Assembly: GCA_023055355.1 (NCBI GenBank)
Contig: JALJCS010000004.1
Coordinates: 19,060,244-19,124,243 of the forward strand
DNA from: Agelaius tricolor
Lineage: Eukaryota; Chordata; Aves; Passeriformes; Icteridae
Direction of reading: 5' to 3'
Length of the DNA: 64,000 nt
Under the pieces are notes generated by a model. It was not told the origin of the DNA. It saw only the letters and a program-made list of their open reading frames with translations, and ran no database searches. Below are positions 24,112 through 36,900 of this stretch, piece by piece; within the stretch, counting starts at the first letter, position 1; the number at the start of each line of letters is the position of its first letter. Both the position numbers and the translations under genes were made by a program.

Positions 24112-25026
24112 AACATGTATGAAATCTTTAAAAGATGCTCTGCACTTTTGGAGCAAGATAAAAATAAGTGACTCTCATTTTTTATGAGAAAAATTTTTTT
24201 CCACAGCACATAATCATGTGAAAAAGTTTTCAGAACAGTACTTTTCTATAAAAGTGATACCAGTACATTCTTTTGCATGATAAAGTAAATTCTCAGTTTT
24301 GAAGACTATGGTTCAATGCCTCTCTTAGGCAAGACAATGGGAAACACAAAAGAATTCTTAAGCCATGATTCCTCTGAAAGAAAAACAATTTCTTCTAGAA
24401 AACTCCTGACTGCTGTTCTAGATTTTTTCATTACTTGCTTTAAAATGATCCAGCTGCCAAGAAATCTTCATTTCAAAGCCTCTTCTACATTTTCAGAAAG
24501 TGCTAAGAAAAATTTCTCAGTAGCCAAAGTTAATTTGTTTTATAATTTTTGTAAATTTCCTTTCTTTTTCTCTGTTACTGCTACTGTTATCCTAAACTGT
24601 TATTTAATTTTGTGCTCACAAGAATCACTTTACACCAAAAACTGAGCGAACGATCTTGGATTTATCGTCACACCTGGGTAAGTCTGTTCAGTGTTGGTCT
24701 GGCATGGCTATGTGCCAAGATGGTAGAGAAGAGTCTGTATTGATTACACATCACAGAGGCTTTTCTTTCAGCATAAAAAGGACAAGAGTTCATCTTCATT
24801 AAACTTAGGCAAGGTTTTATTGAAAACAAAATATCAGCTTTCTCTTTCATTTGACCACTACTGCAGAAAGCAGTGGGATAAATATGTATAGCCCAGAGAA
24901 AGAAGGCTTACAAGAAACACAATGCACGTTACTTCTCAGTACCACAGCCAAGGTTATGCCTATTTTGAGGGAACAGTTAGATGACAGGAGCAGGGACTGC
25001 ATGATTCTCTATGTAAAGGAAATAGA

Positions 25027-25060
25027 TATATAATATAATATAATATAATATAATATAATT
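25027..25060. repeat. (TATAA)n microsatellite
   Basis: About six to seven tandem TATAA units. Confidence 0.9.
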
Positions 25061-26980
25061 AGCTTTAAAGACTTTTTCAAAGAAGCACATACTATATTTT
25101 AATTATATTCTTTTGAGAAAAATTTCAGATTAAGTGCCAGAAATAAACAGAATTCTAAATGTATACAAGGGCATGTTCAACAACATTTGACACCATTACT
25201 TAAGAACTGTTGGTAAACTTCATGATGCCTACATGAAGCTTATTTTTATAACAGTTTTGAAATCAGACTCAGCATTGTTTAAATGCTGTCTTGTGCCCGG
25301 GCTACTTCAACAAATTTGTCTGGCAGGCTCAAACAATTCATTCAATTAGACCTTCATTTTTAAGACACCTGAGCGGAAGACTCCAAACAATAAATTTCTT
25401 GACATTGTGAGATTGCAATTGAAATCATGGAGCAGTGTGAGACTGGATCCCTGCTATCACCCTTCAAAACTTTCCACTCCAAGAACACTTCAGGAGAAAA
25501 TAGGGAAACAGCTTTCTCTTCCACATAAACAGACCAGAGTAGAAAAAATTTGGTAACTATGGTGGGTTTCATAATTACAGATTTTTAAAACAACTGGGGA
25601 CTCAAAAATTGCTGTACTTGACATGCATTGTGACTACAAATCCTAGTGAACTCAGTGAGCAACAGAAAAAATGCATGAATTGCTTGGGGACTTCAGAGCC
25701 AGGACAACCTGAACTGCAAAACTCATGAGAAATGTCAGCTTGTAAATTCTTGTGGCCAGAAGACTTAAACAGGACATAAATAACTGTATTTAAGTCTTCT
25801 TTCTAAAAACATGACTACACAGTGTGCCTGTGACAGAGATCAGGCTGCAGCCAATGTGGTAAACTCTAGAACTTGGAAACACTGATATTTGCATCAGATC
25901 ATGAATTAAAACATTCAAAATCTTTACAGAAATTTGAAGCGAATATAAATAATTTGCAGACTTAAGACCAGTTCTTTTCAGCAGCAGCAGATTTAGTCCT
26001 AAACAAAACATGCTTTGGCTTGTTTAGTTAGTGGAACATGATTTCACATTTTGTCACAATTTTCTGGTGTGTGTTTTTGACACCCTTCGCAGTGGATAAC
26101 ACCAGTGTTTTAGACAGTCACAATGACTCAAGCTCAAACATTTAGGGATGCAAACATAAAAATATATGACCTTTTTTGTAAAAAAAAATAATTTTGCTTG
26201 GACTTTAAATGGAATCTGAGCACATAAATAACTTGCTACTGGCTTGCTATATTACATGTCAGCTGGTCATTTGAATCTGATTACTCTTGAGAGTTAAAAT
26301 GGAACAAACTCACTTTTACACTGCACATTGTAAAATTATTCTTTTACTAGATGGCCCACAATGTTTCCCAGTAGGATAACTGATACAGAAGACATACAGC
26401 TTGGTATTCCCATATCTTCATGAACAAGAAAGTTGTAACAAGGGATAAGTGATAGATCAATTTTTTTGTGCAGAAGCTGGGGAGACTCAAGAAGCAGGTG
26501 AGTTCAAGGTAAAACACATAAACAGATGTGAATACATCACAGAGATAAGTATTGACAGGAGAAACTAATAGGGTGGAGATTGGCTACAAGGAAAGGAAAA
26601 AAAGAAAAATGATAATAGGAAACTGTGGCAATGGTAAAGAGAAACATCTTACAGTAATACGTTATGATAACACATTGGTCATGCTTCCTTTTTCAGAAGT
26701 AATGGATACTGAGATTAAAAAGTGGCGTATTACAAATACTAGCAAAAAAGCTCTAAAAGGCAAGAAGAGACAAGAAGAGAAAGAAAATTTTTTAAAATGT
26801 GACCACAGATATAATGATTTGACCATGACACACTTGAAATGTGTGTGTTTTCCATACCTTTACTATAAAGAATTCAGATGGAGGAAGTGTTCTTGTATAG
26901 TCTATCCCATGCTGAGCTGAATTGTGCCTCTTTCCTGATCTGGGATGCTGAGCTAAAAAGAGTGGAAATAAACCAGGGTG

Positions 26981-27038
26981 GAATGGAATAGAATAGGATA
27001 GAATAGAATAGAATAGAATAGAATAGAATAGAATAGAA
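26981..27038. repeat. (GAATA)n microsatellite at a CR1 tail
   Basis: GAATGGAATAGAATAGGATA leads into a run of about eight GAATA units. It lies exactly where the antisense CR1 octamer tail (AATCATAG type) would be expected next to the CR1 fragment at 27039-27340, so the array probably grew from that tail. Confidence 0.88.
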
Positions 27039-27340
27039 GACACAATAGTCTAGTCCCACTGCCTGACCTACTCAGGGCTGACCAGAAGTTAAAGCACATT
27101 ATGAAGGGCATTATCCAAATGCCCCCTTTTGATGCAGTGACAGGCGTGGGGCACTAAACACCTCTCTGTGTCACTGTTTGATCACTTTCTCATAGTCCTT
27201 TGAGAGAGTCAACAGCACCTCCCAGTTTAGTATAATCAACCAATTTATTAATTATGCATTCAACTAACACAGAGAAATAAATTAAAAACCTGTTGAACAG
27301 AACTGGTCCTAGAATTGAGTCCTGAATAGCTACTGGGGAC
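27039..27340 (-). mobile_element. CR1 LINE fragment, antisense, internally deleted
   Basis: 'tagtcccactgcctgacc', 'gaagggcattatccaaatgcc' and 'gacaggcgtggggcactaaacacctctctgtg' are antisense CR1 3' landmarks. A jump then leads to 'ttgaacagaactggtcctagaattgagtcctg' near 27292-27325, which belongs further 5' in CR1. The gap and divergence point to an old copy with an internal deletion. Confidence 0.78.
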
Positions 27341-30300
27341 ATGAGAAAAATTGGAAATCAGTATAATTGAACCACAGAGAGTATAAATTGAAATTATATT
27401 AAACAAAAAAGGGTCTTTTAAAGGAAGTATAGTCTATTATGCTACCAGGAAAGTATAAAGAAGTGAAAAAAAGAGCAAGGAAACTCAAGAGAACCAGCTT
27501 CAGCAGAAAGAGGCAGAAAACCTACTCTTTGTGGCAGCTTGTTTCAGCTTCCACTCACTCCATTGACCATCACCATAGGAGGGAAAAATGTGAAGGAGTC
27601 CATGGACAAAGGGGAATATGCCATATGTAGTACAAGAGGAGTTTAGAAAAGCTTTTGATAGAGGGCCTGAGGAAATCTGGCTTCAAAGAACAATTTGAAG
27701 TCGTCTGGATGTGAACCAGTTTTCTATGAACTGGAAATTGCCTGAAGGGCAAGGCAGAAGAGTAAAAAAATATATAAATGTCTGTGCCTGGTCTGTGAAA
27801 GCAGGACATTTCTGAAGTCTCTTGTGCTATTAAACTAGGATTGACAACTACAGAAAGAGAAATAATACCAATAAAAGGAGAAGCAGAGGTCAAAAATATC
27901 TAACATTGAAGAAGACCACACAGAATGGTATTCCAAAATGTATCTACTCTAAGAGCAGCAATTAACAGTGATCATTGCACATAAGGTAATGGAGATGTGT
28001 TTACAGCAGTGTCAAGCTATTAATTTAACATCATGTCATAGACAGGCAAAGTTTTCTTATATTGTTCTACATATATTCTACATTCTACATATATTCTGCA
28101 TATATTCTACATTCTTACATTGTTCTACCAAGGCAAAAAAACTGGTTACCACTTTTCTCATCCAAACTTAATACATTAAGTACATTCACTAAAGAAAGAT
28201 GGACAGGATATGAAAAAAACAATTAATCTCCTCCATATTCAAGAATAGAGTATTGGGGCACATGGGTAATAAAAACCAAGCAACAGAGGAAATGGCAGAG
28301 AGTCACAGCCTCACACGGTACATTCTTTTTAAGTACACAAACTTTGACCAAAAAATATGTTGAAAGAAAATTGCAAAGAGCATGTATGTTCTGCCTCCCC
28401 AAAAACATTTCATCAGAGTAAAATATGCTCAATCTGCCTGTGAGATATAGTCACTAATAAATGGAATACTTGCAGATCTTTGCAATAAACTGTAAGAAGT
28501 CAATCCTGGTATCTGCATAATGAAGTTACTTTATTTTATTACCTTACACTTGGGCCTAGCTGATTCACAGAATTGTGCCAGATTAAAATTGTGATTTTAC
28601 ATTGATTTAACTAAACCAATGTAAAATTGACAACATTATGTTTTAATGTTTTGTGAATGATTTACTTAGAAAAGTTAACAGGCACAAGTGAAACAAATAC
28701 AGACAATCTAAGCTGATTTAAACTATAAGAAAACCCATTTGTTTCTGGCACCACTTCTGCTACCTTTGCTAGATTTGTTCAATCTTTTCAACTGGCAAAT
28801 TCAGTGTGTCTTTTACAGTTGTTTTCAAGCTAACAGAATTGTGCCTGTATTGTAAGAAATAATTTTAGTAGTTAAAACTTTTCTCCTCTAAGGTTGATGT
28901 TTGTCAAATGCTACACAAAAATATTTTTTTAATGATGATATCAGTAGTCCCTCTTGATCACATCAGATGATCCCATTCTCATTCTCTTTATTTAATATAC
29001 TGAACACATAACTTAAGACCAGAATTCTATACATGTTAATTAGAAATTAATTTGTGGTTTGGAAAAAAGTGATTTGTTTCCATATATTAATCTAAATAAT
29101 AATATTCTCTAATATTTTTTTGTTTATTTGGGCAAATTTCTTTAACTCTGGTTAGCTGTTCTCCAAGTGCAGCCCATACTGAAATGAAAAGTGGAATTTC
29201 ATCATGTATCCAAGATGAAAAAATAATCTTTTCTCAGAGAGTGAAACTAGTGGAAAACTTGCTCTCCTGAGATGTAATCACAGATGACTGGTAATCCACA
29301 GAAGACAACATGGGAACTCAGACCAGTGCAGCAAACCCTAAAAAGAGGACTGGCTACAGAAATTTGAGGACATTTAGCCAGTGTTTTAATATTTTCTTGT
29401 ATTTTTACGTGTTAATAGTTCAATTTGGTTGAATTCTGGGCTCGGAAGTTTTTCAATGTTTTACTAAGGTCATGGCAGATGATTCTTGAGTCCTAGAATC
29501 CTTGAGTAAGTGACTTGAATCACAGAGTTTTGTGTGGGTGCTGCTGTTTAGATTAGACCTTCATTTACTTGCCTTAAGCTCATATTTCAAAGTGGCCAGA
29601 AATTAATTTGGTGACACAAAAATTGAATTAGTATCTGACTGTGTTCTTACACCTAAATATTCTTGCTCTAAAATATGTGTATCACCCACTTAACGTACTG
29701 CTCTGGATCAACTCTGCTGAAGGATATGCGCCATAGAGTCACTCACTCCCTTCCTCCAACAGAATGGAGGAAGAAGAAAGGAGAATAAAAACAAGAAAAA
29801 TTGGGGGTCAAAGTAAAACAAAAACCCAAACAAACAACATTTTAATAAGTGAATGGTAAGTGGAAGAAGGATTAAAAACAAGTGATACAAAAGCACACTC
29901 TCACAATCTCATTTGGTTAGACCAATGTCCAATGAGTTTCCAAATAAAAAGCAGGTAAACATCCCTTTTTTCCTTTCAGTGTTGCTCATGATATTAATAA
30001 ATATCTCTTTAGTTATTTTGAGTAATCAGGTCAGTTTTGTTGCCTCCCTGCACACCCTCTCTCCTCCCAATCTAATCACTGTAGGGGTAGAGTGAGATGC
30101 CAAGGAGGCATTTGTAAACACTTCTTAGGTAAAAAATACATGATCATACAAGCTGCTGTGAAGGAAATTAACTCTATTCTAACCAGGTCCAGTATAAATA
30201 CCTAAATGAACCCTACATTTCTAAATAGGCAACATTGCTTAATTTGCTCTGGAAATAAAAGAACAGTAAATCTAAATTAATACAATATAAAAATAAAATA

Positions 30301-32574
30301 CACTTCCTGTACAATAACTTGCAAATTCTCTCTCCTTTATAGATTATTCACATAAAGTTACTTTTTCCTCTTTGTTGTAGTAAATGCCTTTTTTGAAGGA
30401 AATTATCAGGTCATATTACCAGTTGATTCTAACACAGTCAAGGCAAATATATTTTCATCTATAACCTAAATATAGCAATGGACAGTCATTTCACTGCTCA
30501 AGGTTCTTCATGCAACACCTTCTGGCATTTCCCCTTTCTGTAGTAATATACATCCTGCATATTTTCTTAAGCAGGCATTTCAAAGTAGTGTTCTTTGTAT
30601 TAAACTGAATATGAATCTTCAGGACACATCCTTTTCAAACATTTCAAGTTAAACTAACAATTAAAATTCAGTATTCCCTTATACACCAGATTTATAACTT
30701 TTGAGTCCATAAGCAGGTTTCACTTTCATGCTTAGGTTTTAAAAATAGTGCAAACCCTGCCTGTAATATTTGACTGGATGAGCTTGCTACTCCCAGACAT
30801 AAAACTGCAGTGCACACTGAGCGCACTAATGAGTAAGCAGCTTTATAACAATCTTTCCTTTCAACAGCCCATCTTCACCAGGTTTTATTTAATTGCTTCA
30901 TTAAAATATTTCAAAGTCCATCTAAGAATCTCATCTGTTCACCCTTAAAACTTCTTTCAGAAAAAAACTGATTTAGTTCCTTTCTGATTTCTTGTCATGA
31001 GAGAATTATGTAAATGGGATGAAAAAATAATTGATTGCAGAGCTGCAAACTAGTGGAAATTTGTGGAGAACACAGACTGGGATATCTGAGGGACATGAAA
31101 TAATAGTGACTGCAGGGATAAACAGAGACAGGGAATAGAGACAGAGTTCAATTTCCATTAGCAGGTTAATCTCAGCAGGTACTTTGTATTTATACAACCT
31201 CTATGTTTGGGAAGGAGAGACAAAATTTAGGGAACTTTAATCAGGAGCACAAAAAAAAAAATTTTCTGCTTGATTGAAAAAAAATGCAGTATTTAATTAT
31301 CCAAATTTATTTACACATTGGAAAAAGATCTTCCAATCATTAATTGTGGTAAATACTGAAATGATTTATAGTATATTCAAATACAGCTGATTTAGCCAAT
31401 TTAATGAAATAAGAAACAAATAAAAAGTAGTCCTAATGCACTAGGAAAGGTTTGTTTTTGAAAGGAAGAACTGTGTTTCTACAAAACATTCACAATCAAC
31501 TATTACTATTTATGTAAGAGCATAGTAATTGACATGAATTTCTGATGATTTTGAGACAGTAGCTGGCACCCAGGCAACTCAAAATGAATATTCTGAAATT
31601 CCAAACCCTCACTTGAAACTTAATTTTAGTCAAAAAAAGAGAGCAGTTTGGTAGAACTTTAAATATAGTAGAAAGAATTTTAGTCAGAAGAAAAATTTTG
31701 TTCCTGTTTTCAAATCAAAGGATGTAATATATATTTGGTAGGCCAGATGAATGTTGAAATATGTGGGATTATTTGAGGGATTGCAGAAAACATATTTGGC
31801 TAGGAAAAATAGTAATTATTGTTCTGGTTTTCTTTTCTCTCCTATTAATAGAAGTGAGGCTTAAAGTAGTAATTAATGCCTTATTGTTTATTTCATTTAG
31901 ACATATCTAATGTGCACATTAAGTATATACAGTCAGTATGTTTATTTTTGTTTATTTACAGACAGTATGTAATTTTCTTCATCCCATCTACACTTTTTTA
32001 GTTTCATTCCCATTGACTCCACAATAACAGAAAATATCAATGTTACCCACAAAAGGACTTTTTATTTTAATTGGAGAGAAACTTTTGCAAATATTTGAGA
32101 TTTACAGCAGTCACTGAGAATGGTTTGGCATGTGTTTTATTTAATCAGGTTATTAGAGAAGTTCCAGACAGAAGTTCCCCACTGAGAAATTTCTGCCTAA
32201 AGGAATTTGTTATAGAAATAGTTTTAGCTAATCCACCTACTAGGACTAGTTTCTTGGGGTTTTTTAATAAATATAAGGCTGAGACCCACTGTTCATTATT
32301 GATTGCTGTAGCTTCTAGATCTGCTTTAAGGGGTGTTCATGAATTGGTTTACTATCTAGTCACTTAACTCATGTATATAGTTTCAAATGAACACTGTCAT
32401 TTGTAGTTCTGTCATTGTACTTCTGTCCTCTGTTAAGGTCTCTTTTAACTGAGCTCTTGCTCAATTGTCTGTTCCAAGACAAATATGGGAAGCATTTTTT
32501 CCAAAACTAAACTAATTCAGATTGTCCCATTGTGAGTCATAATTTTCCTTATACTTAACGTAGATCTAGTTAAG
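27341..32574. other. AT-rich unique DNA, no gene seen
   Basis: Only short open frames occur (107 codons at most, minus 27570-27893). A degenerate ATTCTACAT-type tandem patch lies at 28057-28128. An 11-bp inverted repeat pair lies at 28594-28604 and 28617-28627. 27640-27900 has slightly LINE-like wording but not enough to call. Confidence 0.5.
28057..28128. repeat. Degenerate tandem patch (TACATATATTC-like)
   Basis: Several imperfect copies of CTACATATATTC and TACATTCT-type units follow one another. Confidence 0.65.
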
Positions 32575-32645
32575 AAAAAGAAAAAGAAAAAGAAAAAGAA
32601 AAAGAAAAAGAAAAAGAAAAAGAAAAAGAAAAAGAAAAAGAAAAA
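32575..32645. repeat. (AAAAAG)n array, about 11 copies
   Basis: Perfect hexamer array of about 70 bp. A pure homopurine strand with no interruptions suggests it is young or polymorphic. Confidence 0.95.
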
Positions 32646-33046
32646 CTTACTTCAACCAAACAACCAAATCTTTCATTCTAAGATTCCAAACCTGATTTTT
32701 GTGTTTCATCAATTTATTCTTTAATAACTAAATATCTGCAGGCATAATAACTATTACTGAGTTATCCATCCATTCAGTTAACAACTGAGATATCCATTTA
32801 GGTTATTTCTTGCTTGTTTTTTCACCAGCCCTACAGGATTTTTATGACATGTGACCACAGATTGTTTATAGCCTGATCATTAAATGCATTTTTGGGAAAC
32901 AAAAATATGTTTCTCTCTTCTTATGCTTGAGGTCACATCTGATCTTTTACTGACAGGGAGACAACTCAACTGACTGACCCACTGTATGCATGGGAGCAGG
33001 TCTATTGTTTCCACCTGACCATTTCAGGAGTTACTACATGTGATGA
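32646..33046. other. AT-rich unique DNA
   Basis: Nothing recognised. Confidence 0.5.
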
Positions 33047-33298
33047 ATGTGGTGTCCTGCATGTGCCCATCCCTGTACAAGTGCCAAGCATAAAGACTCA
33101 CTTTGTGAGTTGAAGTGGCGAAGAAATGGGAATGGCTCCAAGGAACTTTATGAACCTGATCTGGATAGAGATGAAAGACCAGAACTTGAGGTTCTTCAAA
33201 GACTACATGATGAAAATTTGGATCTTGGTCATCTAAATTATATGTTTCGGAATTTATGTCGTTTAATGTGGCACATGAGTCATATAAGGGCCACTTAA
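33047..33298 (+). other. Exon-like open stretch, unidentified
   Basis: An 83-codon frame whose middle part (...NGNGSKELYEPDLDRDERPELEVLQRLHDENLDL...) is rich in Asp/Glu/Leu rather than the Lys/Asn/Phe typical of chance frames here. A pyrimidine run ending CAG at about 33027 lies upstream, but the frame after that CAG stops before joining this one. No domain is recognised and no donor is clear before the TAA. It may be the relic of a coding exon or a retrocopy. The opposite strand is also open for 93 codons, so chance is possible. Confidence 0.22.
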
Positions 33299-33803
33299 TT
33301 TTCATTTCATGTGGCTTAGAATGGAAAAAGCTATGCCTTTCAGTTTATGTTACACTGCTAAATTTTAATATTAAGTAGGAGATACAGAACTGAATCAAAG
33401 CAAATGGACACATTTTTAATTTACATCTTCGGGAGTATTTTAATTGTAATTCTAATGTTATTAGTAAATTTGCTCTAGAATACACATTTCTCAGTATTTG
33501 TCTCCCAAAAAGATCAGATATTTGCTGATAAATACCTTTCTCTATCTAAAATTAGGAACTCTAATTATAATATCTACAACTTTGATGAGAAAAATCATTT
33601 TAACTGATTGTTAATTGTGATTAATTTATTCATTGATGCTGCTATCATTTATATTCAATGCACCTGTTAAAATGGCAATAAACATTCAAATATAGATTTT
33701 TATTAATTTGCTTTATTTAAGTGAATAAAAATATTTTTCTAATCAGTAATCATATTTCTTATTTATAACATTCTTAATGAGAATAATATGATTTTTTTCA
33801 GTA

Positions 33804-33974
33804 CAAAGTCATAATACCACCAAGAGATACAAATTTGCAAGTGCAGAAAAACAAATTCGATATACCTCAGTTGTAGATAGGCTGCCACCAACTTTTGTTT
33901 ATGATCAGTATGGAAATAGCAAAATCTTTTTAAAAATCCCAAACATTGATTTTAAATGGACTTTATATGGATGA
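33804..33974 (+). other. Exon-like open stretch after an acceptor-like site, unidentified
   Basis: GATTTTTTTCAG at 33790-33801 is a good acceptor-like string. A frame beginning CAA at 33804 stays open for 56 codons (…KRYKFASAEKQIRYTSVVDRL…) to a TGA at 33972-33974. The residue composition looks protein-like at first and degrades towards the end. No donor is obvious. It lies 0.5 kb downstream of the open stretch at 33047. No family is recognised. Confidence 0.2.
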
Positions 33975-36900
33975 ATATGGATTTTCCTTGTTCTTTCATG
34001 CAGTAACATTTCACCACATTTATAATCTTATTGCCGAGGTAAAATACTGAGTAGGTCAGATGGTCATCTGTTTCAACATGTGTAAGAAGCCTAGCACTGG
34101 CTGGGAGAACCAGTTTATTTTAAAAATTACTCCTTGTCACTCTTTAGGGCCACAGCACAGTTACATGCAGTGAATCCACATGGAGCTGAAAGGGAATGAG
34201 ATCTGCTAAATATAGGCACGCTTTTTTCTAAGCAACCTCACAAAAGCTAACCTGGGATTTGCATGGGTTTGGGGCATAACCAAGACTCAATCATAATTCT
34301 GCTGGCCAATTAAGCAGGGGTTTGCAATCCTAAAATGTTAAATTATTCAAATAATCTGTGATGGGCAAAGGCTCAGACTTTTTCCAAGTGCTTTAAATAG
34401 TTTTGATTTTGGGGACAGGAAGAAGTCCTTAAAGGATTTTTGCTTGTCCCTACTGTTCACTTCTAGGAGAGAAGACAAAAACACATGAGCAAATGACTTA
34501 CTGGACTTCTCCCTGCCTATAGCTTTACAAGCAGAAGCCAAAGAAGTGTTTGGAGGGGATAAATAGGGGGGTTACTGCCATTTAAAATGAGTAGCTGGGA
34601 GTTCAGATGACTTTTCTCTCCATGCCTGAGAAGCATACAGGAGCAGGGTTAGGTCCTCAGGGTCACAGATTCCTTCTCCCCAAGTGATAAGGAGTGGTCA
34701 AGAGTCTCAATACAGAGAGAGCTGAACCTGTGGCACTGTCTGGTCCTCAAACAATGAATATAAAAAAGAAATAAAGTATTCGTGGTTTGTTGGTTGGTTG
34801 ATTTGTGGTTTTTATATTTTTTCATTTGAATGAAATCCATGCTTTTGGTTTGCTATAATTTTTACCTTCATACTATTCATTATTTTCAAATTTTGAGATG
34901 ATTTCTTAGAACTCATAAAAAGAACAGCAGCATCCAAATGGAAGTTTTGCAGATTAAGAACATGTTCATTGTACAAATAGAAGAGAATTATGACAATGAC
35001 AAAAAGTAAACCACCAACTTTCAAACCACCAACTTCATTCTGGTAGCATAACTGAACTACTGAACAAATAATAAAGGATCCTCTTACCATTTTTATCTGA
35101 GTGACTCATTGAAATTTGAATGACTCAGTAGCTAAAAATCCTGAATGATTCACTAGGTTAAAAGTGGTCAACATTCATAACAAATCTGCTTTATGCAAGA
35201 GACTTACTGGAGTTTATAAATTGATCCTGTTAAAGATAATGATCTCTTACATTTCTCACCCTTCTTGATATCTTTTTCAAAATTCACTTATTAAAACTAT
35301 TAGAAAGTCTGAAGAAAAGACTCAGTTCTCCTGAGCTTGGCTAGACATGCTTTGAAGTGCATCATAATTAAATTAACAGTCAATATTTAAACTTTTACAC
35401 ATTTTCCTAGAGATATCAAAGATATTTAATATTCAAATGCAACAAGAACAGGTGTCCTAGATAGAATCTGAGGTCTTTACATACTGTGTTGTTGATCACC
35501 ACTTGTCATACCAGGGTAGCACATCAGCTACCCTGATGGCAGCACTCCAGCCATCAAAATCTGAAAATTGGCAATCTCTAAATTCAAAATCAAACCAAGA
35601 AAGCAGAATTTTATTAATTTTATTTTATTTTATGACTTTATCAGGTCTACTCTTTAAGCATCTGCCAACAATCACAACTTTCAAGCACATGTGGAATCAA
35701 ATAAATTAAATTGAATTAATAATTCCTCTAATAAAAACAATTTAAAAAATTTGTTACTTCTTTATGTAATACTGAAGATAAAATGGTAATGATAAGAGAT
35801 GAAATGCATACTGATCTGAAGTTAGCAGAAGCAATGGCAGGGAAGAAACTAACAGTTTGAGTGTGTCATACGTACTAGTGTTATCTCAATCATCACAATG
35901 CACAGAAATTAGTTTTGGCCATGAACTTCTCTGACCAAGGTGGGAGAAGTTACAACTTTTCTTTTTTGAAACCCAAATGCTTATGTTTTTTTAACAATAA
36001 GAAACTTTGAGAATTATCCATTAGTACAATTTGAAATCACCTACATGCATACAATGCCAAAAGAAAAATTGATTTGAAAATTTTTCTGGTTTTTGCCTTT
36101 TGCTTCACCTTACCTCTCTGATTCCACAGATTTCTTCACAAACACCTTGAAAGTAAATTGTCACATTTTCTGCTCTTTGAAATTTGGCCCCAAATGTACA
36201 ACAAGAATGATTTTACCAGAATAAAAGTTTTCTGAAATTATATTTGTAGTCACTTCTTGAGTTTCTGTAGAAGGTCATATTAAAAATTAACATAATGAAC
36301 ATTTAACAAACTACAGCAGCTCTTTGACATATTTGAAGACAATCATCATTAACGCAAGTCGAGACCAATTCATGTCAGCTATTCACTGTGAGTCCCTGGC
36401 CATTTGATGTTCCTGCAAATAATACTTGTCTGCACACAGGATCAAAAGAATGAACCTATTCATTTGCTAAAATACAGCAGCATGTGGATGAAGGAACTTA
36501 AAAATACAAAAAAAGCTAGATAAGTTTCTGGTATATATGCACTATTCTATCATTAGACAAAAGAGTACCAATGTACGAAATCCAATGAAATTATCAAACT
36601 CTTAAAAAAATATACCATCTTTCTTGTAGCGATTATAAAGTTTTACAAGATAAAGCTCCTGAAATATTGACAATATGAAAGGTAAATTCCACTTTCCTTA
36701 GCACATATCATTTCTAGCATCGTCACTTACATTATTATTGTCAGTTTCCTACTGTATAAAGCCAGGACAGTGAAAAAGATCATTTGAGAGTAGCTTCAGA
36801 GAGGTATATAAATTTTATCTCCAGAACAAAGTTTTTAGAAAGATGAATAGTAGTCTCTATTTCATACAGAATAAAACACCCAAGAATAACAATATATTTT

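Larger units (their letters stand above)
23939..26980. other. AT-rich unique DNA, no gene seen
   Basis: The longest open frames are 109 codons (24316-24645) and 122 codons (26552-26920). Both are Lys/Asn/Phe-rich as expected for chance frames in AT-rich DNA, and neither has a recognisable motif. It holds a 21-bp tandem pair at 24070-24111 and a TATAA array at 25027-25060. Confidence 0.5.

Noticed and set aside
24316..24645. 109-codon plus-strand frame
   Set aside because: Ser/Phe/Lys-rich chance frame with no recognisable domain.
26552..26920. 122-codon plus-strand frame
   Set aside because: Lys/Glu/Asn-rich translation of AT-rich DNA with no motif, no splice context and no GC contrast.
27640..27900. 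Possible LINE coding relic ('gcttttgatagaggg', 'tctggcttcaaag')
   Set aside because: Only a few words are reminiscent of a reverse transcriptase; no ordered set of landmarks.
32071..32367. 98-codon plus-strand frame with fairly balanced composition
   Set aside because: No splice signals or recognisable similarity; kept out of the features because evidence is weaker than for the other exon-like stretches.
35512..35535. 9-bp inverted repeat CAGGGTAGC / GCTACCCTG
   Set aside because: Short enough to be expected by chance in a 64-kb window.
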